From Hyphomicrobium_A sp964405975 (GTDB lineage: Bacteria; Pseudomonadota; Alphaproteobacteria; Rhizobiales; Hyphomicrobiaceae): a stretch of 64,000 bases of DNA. The stretch spans positions 1 to 64,000 of the forward strand of contig CAYOPW010000005.1 of NCBI GenBank assembly GCA_964405975.1. Direction: 5' to 3'. Shown in pieces: positions 1 to 9,311 of the stretch (positions within the stretch are counted from its first letter, which is position 1; each line of letters starts with the position of its first letter). Under the pieces are notes generated by a model. That model saw only the letters and a list, made by a program, of their open reading frames with translations. It searched no databases and was not told the DNA's origin. The translations under genes were made by a program, and so were the position numbers.

Positions 1-97
1 TCTCGCGGAAGATGCCGGATTGCTTCAGGAGTTCGTCGACGAGCGTCGTCTTGCCATGGTCGACGTGAGCAATAATGGCAATGTTTCTGAGGTTCAT
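1..97 (-). CDS. typA: Translational GTPase TypA/BipA, N-terminal fragment
   Basis: Only the first 32 codons lie in the window; the gene continues past the left edge. The start codon is the ATG read on the minus strand at 95-97. The protein begins MNLRNIAIIAHVDHGKTTLV, which holds the P-loop (AHVDHGKT) of translation-factor GTPases, and the reading LLKQSGIFRE that follows is the TypA/BipA form rather than LepA or EF-G. TypA binds the ribosome and supports growth under stress and 50S assembly; that role comes from the family, not from this fragment. The family call is confident although little of the gene is present. Confidence 0.9.
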   Translation of the reverse strand, partial: MNLRNIAIIAHVDHGKTTLVDELLKQSGIFRE

Positions 98-177
98 CAG
101 GGGCTTTGTGCGCTGCAAAAAGATGCGCGGACCTAGCACATCGCGCCCCGCCCCGCCAGCGGGCCCCTCAAAAGGGC

Positions 178-1512
178 TCAAACATGCCGATGCATGGCCG
201 AGTTGTCGCGGGTATCGCGCATGAAGGCGTAGACCATGAGCGAAAAGAAGATGCAGCCTGTCACGTACCAATAGAATGCCGTCTCGTGGCCGACGTTCTT
301 GAGGTAGAGCGCTACGTATTCCGCCGTGCCGCCAAACAGCGCCACCGTGATGGCGTACGGGAACCCGACACCCATTGCGCGAATGCTGGTGGGGAAGAGT
401 TCCGCCTTTACGACCGCGTTGATGGCCGTATAGCCGCTAACGATTACGAGTGCGCCCATGATCAGGAAGAAGGCGGTCCAGGGGTTGGTGGTGTTCTGCA
501 GGGTGGTGAGAATTGGCACGGTCAGAAGCGTGCCGAGAATACCGAACGTTAAAAGTACGGGGCGCCGGCCTGTTACATCCGAGATGGCTCCGACCACCGG
601 CTGCAAGCACATGAAGATGAACAGCGTCCCGGCTGCAATGACAGTCGACTCGTCCTTGGAAAGCCCCGCGGAGTTGACCAAAAATTTCTGCATGTAGGTC
701 GTGTATGTATAGAAGGCGACAGTGCCGCCGAGCGTCAGGCCGACGACGATGGCAACCTCGCGCGGATGCTCAAGCAGTCCTCGAAATGGGCTTGTGCGCG
801 TGTCCATTGTCGCGCTGGCTTCCACAAACGCGTCCGACTCTTCCATGTCGCGCCGCATGAAATAGACGATGATGGCGAGGCCGGCTCCGATCGCGAAGGG
901 AATGCGCCAGCCCCAAGCTTCAAGTTGCTCGGCTGTCAGCAACAGTTTTTGTAGTACCAGCAGAACAAGCATGGCGAGCAGCTGGCCGCCTATCAGCGTC
1001 ACGTACTGAAAGCTTGAATAAAAACCGCGATGCTCTGGATGGGCCATCTCGGATAGGTAGGTGGCACTCGTGCCGTATTCACCGCCTAGGCTTAGCCCCT
1101 GAACGAGGCGCGCAAAGAGAAGAATCAATGGGGCGGCTACGCCGACGCTTGCATATGTGGGCGTGATGGCGATGAGCAGCGAGCCAAAACACATCAAGAG
1201 CACTGAGACGGCCAGTGCTATGCGGCGGCCATAGATGTCGGCGACGTGGCCAAACAGCCATCCACCAATTGGGCGCATCAAGAAGCCGACGGCAAAGATC
1301 CCGGCAGCATGGAGCAGTTGCGCTGTTTGACTCTCGGAGGGAAAAAAGGAGCTGGCAAAGTAAAGCGCGAAGGCGGAATAGGTGTAAAAATCGAACCACT
1401 CTACCAGGTTGCCCGACGAACCAATAAAGATCGCCTTGAGACGCCGCGCCGTGTCGCGCAAGTCAGCGGGCGGCACGGCGCTAGAGGGTTTCTCTGCGGT
1501 CCGTACTGTCAT
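178..1512 (-). CDS. MHS-family MFS transporter, alpha-ketoglutarate permease-like
   Basis: A 444-residue inner-membrane protein with about 12 hydrophobic segments. Near the N-terminus it has GNLVEWFDFYTYSAFALYFA, the signature of the metabolite:H+ symporter (MHS) branch of the MFS that includes KgtP, ProP and ShiA. It also has the loop motif GHVADIYGRR and the segment VQGLSLGGEYG. The family imports small organic acids or osmolytes by proton symport; the exact substrate cannot be read from sequence, though KgtP is the closest resemblance I recognise. I take the ATG at 1512 as start; a TTG three codons upstream is possible. It stands alone on the minus strand, downstream of an unknown membrane protein gene. 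Confidence 0.8.
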   Translation of the reverse strand: MTVRTAEKPSSAVPPADLRDTARRLKAIFIGSSGNLVEWFDFYTYSAFALYFASSFFPSESQTAQLLHAAGIFAVGFLMRPIGGWLFGHVADIYGRRIALAVSVLLMCFGSLLIAITPTYASVGVAAPLILLFARLVQGLSLGGEYGTSATYLSEMAHPEHRGFYSSFQYVTLIGGQLLAMLVLLVLQKLLLTAEQLEAWGWRIPFAIGAGLAIIVYFMRRDMEESDAFVEASATMDTRTSPFRGLLEHPREVAIVVGLTLGGTVAFYTYTTYMQKFLVNSAGLSKDESTVIAAGTLFIFMCLQPVVGAISDVTGRRPVLLTFGILGTLLTVPILTTLQNTTNPWTAFFLIMGALVIVSGYTAINAVVKAELFPTSIRAMGVGFPYAITVALFGGTAEYVALYLKNVGHETAFYWYVTGCIFFSLMVYAFMRDTRDNSAMHRHV

Positions 1513-1554
1513 GCGGCGCAAATCCCCCGTTCACGCGTGGTCGATCAGCAACGA

Positions 1555-2652
1555 CTAGCTCGGCTTCAACAGCGATTTGATGGCGTCCAGACGCAATTTG
1601 GTTTCCGAACTTATTGCATCCTTCATGGCGGTCATCTGCTTGTCGATCGCAGGGCCTAGGTCGAGCGAAAGCGCCTCACGCGCCGATGAACTCATCGACG
1701 AGAGAGAGTCGCGCAACTCGTCCAGCCCCAAGTCTGGATCGAGGTGCTGATTGAGGCGCTGGAGAAGCTCGCGCCCAAAATTTGGCACGTTGAGGCTCGA
1801 CATGGCTGCCATCGCGCGCCGGCGCACAGCGCCGTCGGGATGGGTCAATGCAGCGGCTAACAGATGATTCTTAAACGTTGTCGGCATACGCACGAGCCGC
1901 TTTTTCATCGTTTCTGGGCTTGCTGTTCCCTCTTCGATGGCGTGCGCCATTGCGACCTCTTGGCTCCACTGCTGGAAGCGCAAGAGGAACGCGCGCACCA
2001 CGATGATGCTGATTGTCACCACGATGAAGAGCCGGACGGCGTTGCCCGTCCACCCGCTGTAAACAATATCAGCCGACATGTTGTCGGATAGATCAGTAAC
2101 GTTGGCCCACGCATTGACAACCGAACCGAGGATCGGGATCTCGTTCACGACGCAGGCAAGATACTCTGCATATTCGTGCATCAAACTTGGGCGCTGCTTC
2201 AAGATGCTCGCCAGTTCAGCTTTTTCAATCGTCTCAATGAGAGCGGCAAGCCCCAGAATGTAGAAGAAGACGGAGGAGGCAAGGATCGGCATGTTGTTGA
2301 CGGCATCAAATGCGGAGAACGTCATGTGCTCTGGCGCGAGCGATCCCTCCATGACGCGCTTTTCCTCATACATGATGCGCAGGCTGCTCAACATGATCAG
2401 GATGTGCACGACAAGAAAAGCGATAAGCGTCCAGAACAGCGGACGTGACGTCAGGTCTGTAATGGTGAAGTAGAGGATGGCGGCGTTGGCGCACAACCAC
2501 AGCCCGACTTTCCACAAGTTCACTGCCCCGGTCTGTGGATCGGGCCGGAAGATGAGGTTGAGGAGACCAATAAGTGGCCAGCAAACTGCCGTCCAGACGC
2601 GATCGAAGACCCCATATGCCGTCGTTGCGACCTTCCCTAATACGCTCGACAT
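1555..2652 (-). CDS. Unknown membrane protein with soluble C-terminal domain
   Basis: A 365-residue protein of a family I do not recognise. Hydrophobic stretches near residues 45-65, 70-95, 120-140 and 205-225 suggest four or so membrane segments. The last 120 residues are soluble and helical, with a segment (LLAAALTHPDGAVRRRAMAAM) that resembles a single HEAT-like repeat, and end in several charged helices that could be coiled coil. The start ATG at 2652 is preceded by GGTGGA at suitable spacing. It ends 42 bases before the transporter gene on the same strand, so the two may be cotranscribed. No catalytic motif is visible. Confidence 0.7.
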   Translation of the reverse strand: MSSVLGKVATTAYGVFDRVWTAVCWPLIGLLNLIFRPDPQTGAVNLWKVGLWLCANAAILYFTITDLTSRPLFWTLIAFLVVHILIMLSSLRIMYEEKRVMEGSLAPEHMTFSAFDAVNNMPILASSVFFYILGLAALIETIEKAELASILKQRPSLMHEYAEYLACVVNEIPILGSVVNAWANVTDLSDNMSADIVYSGWTGNAVRLFIVVTISIIVVRAFLLRFQQWSQEVAMAHAIEEGTASPETMKKRLVRMPTTFKNHLLAAALTHPDGAVRRRAMAAMSSLNVPNFGRELLQRLNQHLDPDLGLDELRDSLSSMSSSAREALSLDLGPAIDKQMTAMKDAISSETKLRLDAIKSLLKPS

Positions 2653-2870
2653 GGTCCACCCCCACCTGCCGCTTCAAGGCTCGTTGTCTAGGCTAGCGTG
2701 CCGGGCTGGCGCGGCGCAATGATTTGCGTGCACACCAGTGCTCCGCTGTGGGGACACAATTCTGTTTGCTGCTGAATTGCCACACGCATTGACCAGTGGG
2801 CCCGCAGGCCTATATGAGCACCCCAATCTGACGCGCGCGGCGCGCGGCGATGCTGCGGAGGAAACGAACG

Positions 2871-3836
2871 ATGACCGAACCTAAGCACGCCAAGGTCCTC
2901 ATTCTCGGGTCCGGGCCGGCCGGCTATACGGCTGCCGTCTATGCCGCGCGCGCCATGCTCAAGCCCGTATTGGTCGAGGGCTCGCAGCCTGGCGGCCAGA
3001 TGACGATCACGACCGACGTGGAGAATTACCCGGGATTTGCCGATGTAATCCAGGGCCCTTGGCTCATGGAGCAGATGAAGGCGCAGGCCGAGAACGTCGG
3101 AGCGGAGATGATCATGGATCATATCTCGAAGGTGGATCTCAAGGCGCGTCCTTTCCGTCTCGAAGGCGAGTCCGATGACGTCTACACGTGTGATTCACTC
3201 ATCATCTGCACGGGCGCGCAGGCGCGTTGGCTCGGCATTCCATCGGAAGAGAACCTTAAGGGCTATGGCGTGTCGGCATGCGCCACCTGCGATGGCTTCT
3301 TCTACAAAGAGAAGGATGTGATCGTTGTGGGCGGCGGCAATACCGCTGTTGAGGAAGCGATCTTTCTCACGAACTTTGCCAAGCGTGTCACTTTGGTGCA
3401 CCGGCGCGACAGCCTTCGTGCGGAAAAAATTCTGCAGGACCGGCTGTTCAAGAACCCGAAGATCGAGGTGGTATGGGATCACACTGTTGACGAGATCGTC
3501 GGCACGCAGGATCCCAAAGCCGTTACGGGCATTAAGCTAAAGAACATTAAAACGGGCCAGGTGACGGAGCACTCGGCCGACGGTGTCTTTATTGCAATTG
3601 GACATGCACCAGCGACAGAGCTCTTTCGCGGTCAGCTCGATGTGACTTCGACGGGCTATATCGTGACAAAGCCTGACTCAACAGAGACGTCAATTCCCGG
3701 CGTGTTCGCAGCCGGCGACGTGACCGATGAGGTCTACCGTCAAGCGGTCACAGCCGCAGCAATGGGCTGCATGGCCGCGCTGGAAGCTGAACGCTATTTC
3801 GCCACGCTGGAGATCGAAGCCGAAGCTGCCGAGTGA
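2871..3836 (+). CDS. trxB: Thioredoxin-disulfide reductase
   Basis: Cytoplasmic flavoenzyme that reduces thioredoxin with NADPH. The 321-residue protein has the FAD-binding GSGPAGYTAAVYAAR near residue 13, the redox-active CATC at residues 137-140 followed by DG, the NADPH-binding VVGGGNTAVEEA, and the C-terminal FAD motif PGVFAAGDVTDEVYRQAVTAA. Length and domain order match the low-molecular-weight bacterial enzyme. An ATG at 2850 is in frame, but GGAGGAA at 2857-2863 sits 7 bases before the ATG at 2871, so I chose the latter. A LysR-type regulator follows about 1 kb downstream on the same strand. Confidence 0.96.
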   Translation: MTEPKHAKVLILGSGPAGYTAAVYAARAMLKPVLVEGSQPGGQMTITTDVENYPGFADVIQGPWLMEQMKAQAENVGAEMIMDHISKVDLKARPFRLEGESDDVYTCDSLIICTGAQARWLGIPSEENLKGYGVSACATCDGFFYKEKDVIVVGGGNTAVEEAIFLTNFAKRVTLVHRRDSLRAEKILQDRLFKNPKIEVVWDHTVDEIVGTQDPKAVTGIKLKNIKTGQVTEHSADGVFIAIGHAPATELFRGQLDVTSTGYIVTKPDSTETSIPGVFAAGDVTDEVYRQAVTAAAMGCMAALEAERYFATLEIEAEAAE

Positions 3837-3848
3837 GCCGTGATCGGG

Positions 3849-4715
3849 TCACTTAAGGCGGTATGCGAGCAGCTTGTCCTTTCTGAGCATTGGGATCAGG
3901 ACAATGTGAGTCGCCGGGACGTAGCCTATGTCCGCGCTGCTCTGATCGAGATCGATCATGAGTTCGGCCGCGCCTGAAATATTAACGCGATAAAGACCGC
4001 CGCCCATAAATTCGGTGACGAGATAGTTCGACGCATCGAACGGTTCGACGCCATCGAGGTTGCCAATTGGCGCACCGTCGCCGAGTGGGCGAACGGTCTT
4101 GTCCTTGAGCGACACCATTAATAAGCGTGCCGGCTCGGCGCTCCCGTCCTCGCGCCCCTTGCCCCACGGAGCGATGATCAACTTGTCGCCTTGCGCGAGA
4201 AGTCCGTTGACGTTGTTAAGGTCCTTGCTTTCGAGCCATTTTTCGAATTTGCCGTCAGCCAACCGCCAAATCGCACTTGTTCCTGAATCGGATACGTAAA
4301 CGCGGCCGGAATTATCGGCTGTCACATCGTTGAGGAACTTTGCGCCAGCAGCAGCGTAACGCGCCGCGATTTTGCCAGTCCTTGTATCGATCGCAACGAG
4401 CTTGTCGATGTCAGACGTGTAGAGTAGACCATCGGCGAGCGCGAGCCCCTTTGGCGCATTCATGCCCTTTGCCCATTCGAGCTCGATAATCTTACCGTCA
4501 GCCAGTGCGACCTTAGAGATGAAGCCGTTGCCGTTTTTCTCGGTTGGCTTGCCGGCGACATTGCTGACGTAGACAAAGCCCTCAGCTGCAACCGGCAGGG
4601 CGGACTCAGGACCCTTGAATCCGGCTGTCTCCCACAACTTGACGGGCTCTGCCTGTAAGGGCGCCACCAAGACAAGAAGCGCTAGGATCGTTAGGCCCGG
4701 CTGAATTGACTTCAT
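3849..4715 (-). CDS. Secreted SMP-30/gluconolactonase-like beta-propeller protein
   Basis: A 288-residue protein with a clear signal peptide (MKSIQPGLTILALLVLVAPL, cleavage after QA) and repeated blade-like segments such as YVSNVAGKPT, LLYTSDIDKLVAIDT, GRVYVSDSGTSAIWRLADG and NYLVTEFMGGGLYRV. The pattern fits a six-bladed beta-propeller of the SMP-30/gluconolactonase or NHL type acting in the periplasm. The substrate is unknown; many such proteins bind sugars or lactones. AGGAGG followed by six bases precedes the ATG at 4715, which decides the start over an upstream in-frame ATG at 4763. It is convergent with trxB and divergent from the LysR gene. Confidence 0.7.
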   Translation of the reverse strand: MKSIQPGLTILALLVLVAPLQAEPVKLWETAGFKGPESALPVAAEGFVYVSNVAGKPTEKNGNGFISKVALADGKIIELEWAKGMNAPKGLALADGLLYTSDIDKLVAIDTRTGKIAARYAAAGAKFLNDVTADNSGRVYVSDSGTSAIWRLADGKFEKWLESKDLNNVNGLLAQGDKLIIAPWGKGREDGSAEPARLLMVSLKDKTVRPLGDGAPIGNLDGVEPFDASNYLVTEFMGGGLYRVNISGAAELMIDLDQSSADIGYVPATHIVLIPMLRKDKLLAYRLK

Positions 4716-4890
4716 GCTCAACCTCCTCACTTGCAGGGGCATTCGAAGGTGCTGCGGTTGCATATAACGAGAGCCAGATGCCGCAGTTCAAGAGCGCGCC
4801 CACCCTGTTCATAGATCTTTGGGTAAGCTATGTTGCGATGCAACAATTCAAAACCGACAGTGCAGTCGGGTTGACCGATGTGATTGATCC

Positions 4891-5781
4891 ATGGATTGGG
4901 ACAAGCTCAGAATTTTCCACGCCGCCGCCGAAGCCGGTAGCTTTACGCATGCCGGGGATAGCCTGCATATGAGCCAGTCAGCGGTCAGCCGGCAGGTTTC
5001 TGCACTCGAGAGAGAGCTCAAAGTTGCGCTATTTCATCGCCATGCACGCGGGCTCATGTTGACCGAGCAGGGCGAGCTGTTGCACCGGACCACGTCGGAC
5101 GTCATCAACAAACTGCATACCGCAGAGACGTTGTTGTCGGACTCGACGTCGCAACCCACGGGCGAACTACACATTACAGCGCCTATTGGCTTCGGTACGG
5201 TTTGGTTGACGCAGCGCTTGCGGGAATTCCAAGAGATCTATCCAGAGATCCGGATCGAGCTGCTTTTGAACGATGAGCAGTTGGACATTGGTATGCGCGC
5301 AGCCGATGTGGCCATCTGGACGCAAGAACCGGGTCAGACCGATCTTATCCGCCGCGCGCTGTTTAGCGCCAAGGTGCGCGCCTTCGCCTCCACCCAGTAC
5401 GTGCGCCGCTTTGGTGCGCCGAATACGCTTGAGGAACTGGACCATCACCGAATCGTTTCCTACAGCGGTCAGCCGGCCCAGCACCTGTCGGCAATAACTT
5501 GGATCGAGACAGTGGGTCGCGATGGCCGCGGCCCGCGAGAACCCGCCTTCCGCGCCAACAGCGTCATTGCCTTGCGCTCCGCAATCCGGGCTGGCATCGG
5601 CATCGGCATGATCCCCGACTATATGACCGACGAAGAGGTAGAACTTGTGCCCGTCCTTACTGAGATCGATCCGCCTGTCTTGCCGATCCTTTTCGTTTAT
5701 CCCGAGGAGCTAAAAGCGTCGAAGAAGGTGCAGGTGCTGCGGGATTTCCTAGTCGCTAAGGCCCGGCAATGGAAATACTGA
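4891..5781 (+). CDS. LysR-family transcriptional regulator
   Basis: A 296-residue regulator. The winged helix-turn-helix occupies residues 1-60 (LRIFHAAAEAGSFTHAGDSL, then SQSAVSRQVSALERELKVALFHR), followed by the linker helix and a periplasmic-binding-like effector domain from about residue 90 (GELHITAPIGFGTVWLTQRL onward). It binds DNA as a tetramer and responds to an unknown small molecule. Its genes of action are not apparent: the divergent SMP-30-like gene is one candidate, since LysR proteins often control a divergent neighbour. The next gene downstream is leuC, about 190 bases away. The LysR assignment is secure; the role is not. Confidence 0.88.
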   Translation: MDWDKLRIFHAAAEAGSFTHAGDSLHMSQSAVSRQVSALERELKVALFHRHARGLMLTEQGELLHRTTSDVINKLHTAETLLSDSTSQPTGELHITAPIGFGTVWLTQRLREFQEIYPEIRIELLLNDEQLDIGMRAADVAIWTQEPGQTDLIRRALFSAKVRAFASTQYVRRFGAPNTLEELDHHRIVSYSGQPAQHLSAITWIETVGRDGRGPREPAFRANSVIALRSAIRAGIGIGMIPDYMTDEEVELVPVLTEIDPPVLPILFVYPEELKASKKVQVLRDFLVAKARQWKY

Positions 5782-5971
5782 TGCTGGGGCCCAGCTCGCT
5801 GGGGTTACAGAATTTGCGGCCCGACAAGCGAGTCGCTATCTAAGCGGCTATGGTTTCTTGAGCATCGGCGGCTAGGAACTCAGTCATGCGCCCGGCGGCG
5901 GCAGGGTGCTGAAATGCACGTGGGTTTGGTGGCGGCAAGTGCCGCTCGCTTGTTTGGAACGAGATCGAGTA

Positions 5972-7375
5972 ATGGCCAAGACGCTCTACGACAAGATTTT
6001 CGACGAACACGTTGTTCACACTCAGCCGGACGGAACGTGTCTGCTCTACATCGACCGTCACCTCGTGCATGAAGTGACAAGCCCGCAGGCGTTCGAGGGT
6101 TTGCGTATGTCGGGTCGCAAGGTGCGAGCACCCAACAAAACACTGGCTGTTGTTGACCACAACGTTCCAACATCAGATCGCAGTCAGGGTATCGACGACG
6201 AAGAGAGCAAGATCCAGGTCGATACGCTGGCTAAGAATGCAGAGGACTTTGGCGTTGAGTATTACAACGAGCTCGATGTGCGCCAGGGCATCGTCCATGT
6301 TGTTGGCCCGGAGCAAGGGTTCACGCTACCAGGCACGACAATCGTTTGCGGTGACAGCCATACCTCCACTCACGGGGCATTCGGCGCGCTCGCCCACGGC
6401 ATTGGGACGTCCGAGGTAGAGCACGTGCTTGCCACGCAGACGCTGATTCAAAAGAAAGCCAAGAATATGCGTGTGACGGTGGACGGGCAGCTGCCCAAAG
6501 GCGTCACGGCAAAGGACGTCATCCTTGCCATCATCGGTGAGATAGGCACTGCAGGGGGTACAGGCCACGTGCTTGAGTACGCCGGCGAGGCGATCCGATC
6601 GCTGTCGATGGAAGGGCGCATGACTGTTTGCAATATGTCGATCGAGGGCGGCGCGCGCGCCGGCATGATCGCGCCCGACGAAAAGACCTATGAGTTTATC
6701 AAGGGCCGGCCCAAGGCACCGAAGGGAGCCGCTTGGGAAATGGCTATGCGTCATTGGGAGACACTGCACTCTGACGAGGGCGCGCACTTCGATACCGAAG
6801 TGAAGCTGAAAGCGGCCGATCTGCCGCCGATCGTAACCTGGGGCACGAGCCCTGAGGATGTGGCTGCCATCACCGGTGTCGTGCCCGATCCGGCCGAGCT
6901 AGAGAATGAGAACAAGCGCGCCTCAATGCAGCGCGCGCTTGAATACATGGGGTTGAAGCCCGGCACCAAGATGACTGACATCCCGCTCGACGTGGTGTGG
7001 ATCGGCTCGTGCACCAATGGGCGCATCGAGGACTTGCGCGCTGTCGCCAAGATCGTGCAAGGCAAGAAAATTTCTGAGCGTCTTGATTACGCGATGATCG
7101 TGCCGGGCTCAGGCCTCGTTAAGGCGCAGGCCGAAGCGGAAGGCCTCGATCAGATCTTCAAGGATGCCGGCTTTGAATGGCGTGAGCCTGGATGCTCCAT
7201 GTGTCTGGGCATGAACCCCGACCAGTTGAAGCCGCAGCAGCGTTGCGCCTCCACGTCCAACCGAAACTTCGAGGGCCGCCAGGGCCGCATGGGGCGGACA
7301 CATTTGCTTTCACCCATCATGGCGGCGGCGGCGGCGATAGAGGGGCATTTTGTCGACATTCGAAGCTGGGGCTAA
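5972..7375 (+). CDS. leuC: 3-isopropylmalate dehydratase large subunit
   Basis: Large subunit of isopropylmalate isomerase, which converts 2-isopropylmalate to 3-isopropylmalate in leucine synthesis together with LeuD. The 467-residue protein starts MAKTLYDKIFDEHVV and has the aconitase-family signatures CGDSHTSTHGAFGALAHGIG and GSCTNGRIEDL. The three [4Fe-4S] ligands are Cys347, Cys408 and Cys411 (CTNG and GCSMC). An in-frame ATG at 5906 would add 22 residues unlike the family, so I start at 5972. leuD is not adjacent: four other genes lie between, all on the same strand with short gaps. Confidence 0.96.
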   Translation: MAKTLYDKIFDEHVVHTQPDGTCLLYIDRHLVHEVTSPQAFEGLRMSGRKVRAPNKTLAVVDHNVPTSDRSQGIDDEESKIQVDTLAKNAEDFGVEYYNELDVRQGIVHVVGPEQGFTLPGTTIVCGDSHTSTHGAFGALAHGIGTSEVEHVLATQTLIQKKAKNMRVTVDGQLPKGVTAKDVILAIIGEIGTAGGTGHVLEYAGEAIRSLSMEGRMTVCNMSIEGGARAGMIAPDEKTYEFIKGRPKAPKGAAWEMAMRHWETLHSDEGAHFDTEVKLKAADLPPIVTWGTSPEDVAAITGVVPDPAELENENKRASMQRALEYMGLKPGTKMTDIPLDVVWIGSCTNGRIEDLRAVAKIVQGKKISERLDYAMIVPGSGLVKAQAEAEGLDQIFKDAGFEWREPGCSMCLGMNPDQLKPQQRCASTSNRNFEGRQGRMGRTHLLSPIMAAAAAIEGHFVDIRSWG

Positions 7376-7392
7376 CACGGAAATTCGCTTCG

Positions 7393-8187
7393 ATGTCCAA
7401 ATCTCTTGTGAAAGAAAAATTCGGCGCCGCCGCGGCCGACTACGCGGCCTCCGCCGTTCATGCGAAAGGTCCAAGCCTGGCGCGGGTCGTGGAGCTTGTC
7501 GCGCCCCAATCCCATTGGCGCGCGCTGGACGTTGCAACCGGAGGGGGGCATACGGCGGCTGCGTTCGCGCCGCATGTCTCGCAAGTTGTCGCCAGCGACA
7601 TCACAACCGAGATGCTTCAAGAGGCACTGAAGGTTGCCGCCAACAAGAGTCTCACGAACGTCGAGACGAAGTACGCCGACGCCGGGGTGTTGCCGTTTCC
7701 TGATGCGAGCTTTGAATTGGTGACATGCCGGCTCGCCGCGCATCACTTTCCTGACGTGGCCGCTTTCGTCGGCGAGGTCTGGCGTGTTCTGTCACCCGGC
7801 GGGACGTTCGCGCTTGTCGACAATATCAGCCCGGATGCGAAAATCCTGCCCGACGCATCAGACACGGAACTGCGCGATTTGGTGATTATCTACAACGCGT
7901 TCGAAAAGCTGCGCGATCCCAGTCACGGCCGCTGCTTGACCTTAAGTGAGTGGTTGAAACTTATGGAGAATATCGGGTTTTCGATTGCTCGCTTTGAGCA
8001 CATTGATCAAGAGGTCCCCTTTAGCGGATGGACCGCGCGTATGCGTTGCGATGAAGCCACGGTGAACCGGCTGAGTACCATGTTGCAGGAACAGCCCTTG
8101 AAGGGATTTCTACGCCCTCACACTAGCGAAAGCGGCTTTGCGTTCACACTTCAAGAAGCGATCATCGTAGCCCACAAGTCTGCCTAG
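7393..8187 (+). CDS. Class I SAM-dependent methyltransferase, UbiE-like
   Basis: A 264-residue methyltransferase. Motif I is ALDVATGGGHTAAAFAP near residue 48, the acidic residue of motif II is in VVASDITTEML, and motif III-like DAGVLPFPDASFELVTCRLA, followed by HHFPDV and a post-motif VWRVLSPGGTFALVD, places it in the Methyltransf_11/UbiE-like group. The acceptor is unknown. The start ATG at 7393 gives the usual N-terminus MSKSLVKEKFGAAAADYA. It begins 17 bases after leuC and its stop is one base from the next start, so it is probably part of a leuC-led transcript without being a leucine enzyme. Confidence 0.85.
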   Translation: MSKSLVKEKFGAAAADYAASAVHAKGPSLARVVELVAPQSHWRALDVATGGGHTAAAFAPHVSQVVASDITTEMLQEALKVAANKSLTNVETKYADAGVLPFPDASFELVTCRLAAHHFPDVAAFVGEVWRVLSPGGTFALVDNISPDAKILPDASDTELRDLVIIYNAFEKLRDPSHGRCLTLSEWLKLMENIGFSIARFEHIDQEVPFSGWTARMRCDEATVNRLSTMLQEQPLKGFLRPHTSESGFAFTLQEAIIVAHKSA

Positions 8188-8188
8188 A

Positions 8189-8605
8189 ATGACCAGCAAG
8201 ACGAATTGGGAAACCGCATCATCTCCAAGTCTTGCCGACTTTGAGCGAATAGCGGCAGCGGCCTGGGAGCGACTACCGGTTGAGTTCCAGGAAAAAGCCG
8301 GCGACGTTCTCATTCGCGTGGAAGAATTCGCTACCGAGGAGGTCTTGCACGCGCTCGGTATCGAAAATCCGTTGGAACTCAGCGGTCTCTACCACGGCGT
8401 TAGTCTCGATAAGAAAAGCGTGTTGGATGTGCCACGCCAGCCCGACATGGTTTTCCTCTACCGGCGGCCGATCTTGGAAGAATGGGCAGCCGGCAATGAG
8501 ACGCTCGGTGCCCTTATTGAACACATTCTTGTGCATGAGATTGGACACCACTTTGGCTTTTCCGATGCGGACATGGCGGGAATCGAGCGCTCTTCGGGGG
8601 CCTGA
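8189..8605 (+). CDS. Small zincin-like metallopeptidase family protein
   Basis: A 138-residue protein with the zinc-binding motif HEIGHHFGFSDADM near residue 116. The fold and length match the minimal matrix-metalloprotease-like family (formerly DUF1025) common in alphaproteobacteria. The N-terminal part (DFERIAAAAWERLPVEFQEK) is typical of that family. No signal peptide is seen, so it should be cytoplasmic. Activity in this family is not well established. It starts one base after the methyltransferase stop, indicating translational coupling. Confidence 0.82.
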   Translation: MTSKTNWETASSPSLADFERIAAAAWERLPVEFQEKAGDVLIRVEEFATEEVLHALGIENPLELSGLYHGVSLDKKSVLDVPRQPDMVFLYRRPILEEWAAGNETLGALIEHILVHEIGHHFGFSDADMAGIERSSGA

Positions 8606-8689
8606 AATGGCCGCACCTACTTGGTCGCTGGGGTCTATCGTGTTAAATATTGTTAGTTGGGACTACGGGGACTTCCAAGAAGTTAGACT

Positions 8690-9214
8690 ATGAGAATCGG
8701 CCGCGAATCATACCGCTTGGCTTGGGTGCTGCTTGCACTGCTGGTTTTCGGGCTCACTGCCGCGATGGCAGATATGAGAACGCCAACGCCCGAAGAATAC
8801 GTTGAGCATGTGGGTGGCGATGCAAGGATCGTCGAGCCCGGTGAGTTCAAGCTGGACGATTACAAGCTTTACTGTGGTACTCGCCCGACAGTTATCGACA
8901 ACAAGCTCGACGACTATGGCGCCGCATACCCCGGTTATCTGATCATGAATATGAAGCTGCTTGGCAGGGTCTCGACCCCGGTCAAGCTGTGGATCTATTC
9001 GCACGAATGCGGCCATCAATTTCGCGGACCGGACGAGGCGACGGCCGATTGCTTCGCAGTCCAGCGCGGCCGCAGGCAAGGTTGGTTGTCTCCGGGAGGC
9101 GTCGAAGAGATCTGCGAGTTTATTCGGCCGGCCACGGGCGACAGCATGCATTTTTCTGGATCGCATCGTTGCGAATATATGCGCCAGTGTTTCTCGGCGC
9201 GGAAAGTTCACTGA
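8690..9214 (+). CDS. Exported protein with HExxH zinc-protease motif, unknown family
   Basis: A 174-residue protein with an N-terminal hydrophobic segment (LAWVLLALLVFGLTAAMA) that is either a signal peptide or an anchor. The motif HECGHQ is at residues 105-110, followed by FRGPDEATAD, where Glu116 or Asp120 could be the third metal ligand. Six cysteines in the mature part could form disulfides in the periplasm. The whole resembles a small secreted metalloprotease, but I do not recognise the family and peptidase activity is inference. It follows another HExxH gene by 84 bases on the same strand. Confidence 0.65.
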   Translation: MRIGRESYRLAWVLLALLVFGLTAAMADMRTPTPEEYVEHVGGDARIVEPGEFKLDDYKLYCGTRPTVIDNKLDDYGAAYPGYLIMNMKLLGRVSTPVKLWIYSHECGHQFRGPDEATADCFAVQRGRRQGWLSPGGVEEICEFIRPATGDSMHFSGSHRCEYMRQCFSARKVH

Positions 9215-9311
9215 GTGCTGACTTTCGACCGCAGCTTCAACGCTGCGGGTTATCCCCGCTTCTAGCTACGCGCGTACCATTGGTGTCCTCACCGCCGGGA
9301 AGCGGCACGGC

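Noticed and set aside
5785..5804. Hairpin CCCAG-CTCG-CTGGG after the LysR gene as a terminator
   Set aside because: The stem is only five pairs and there is no T run.
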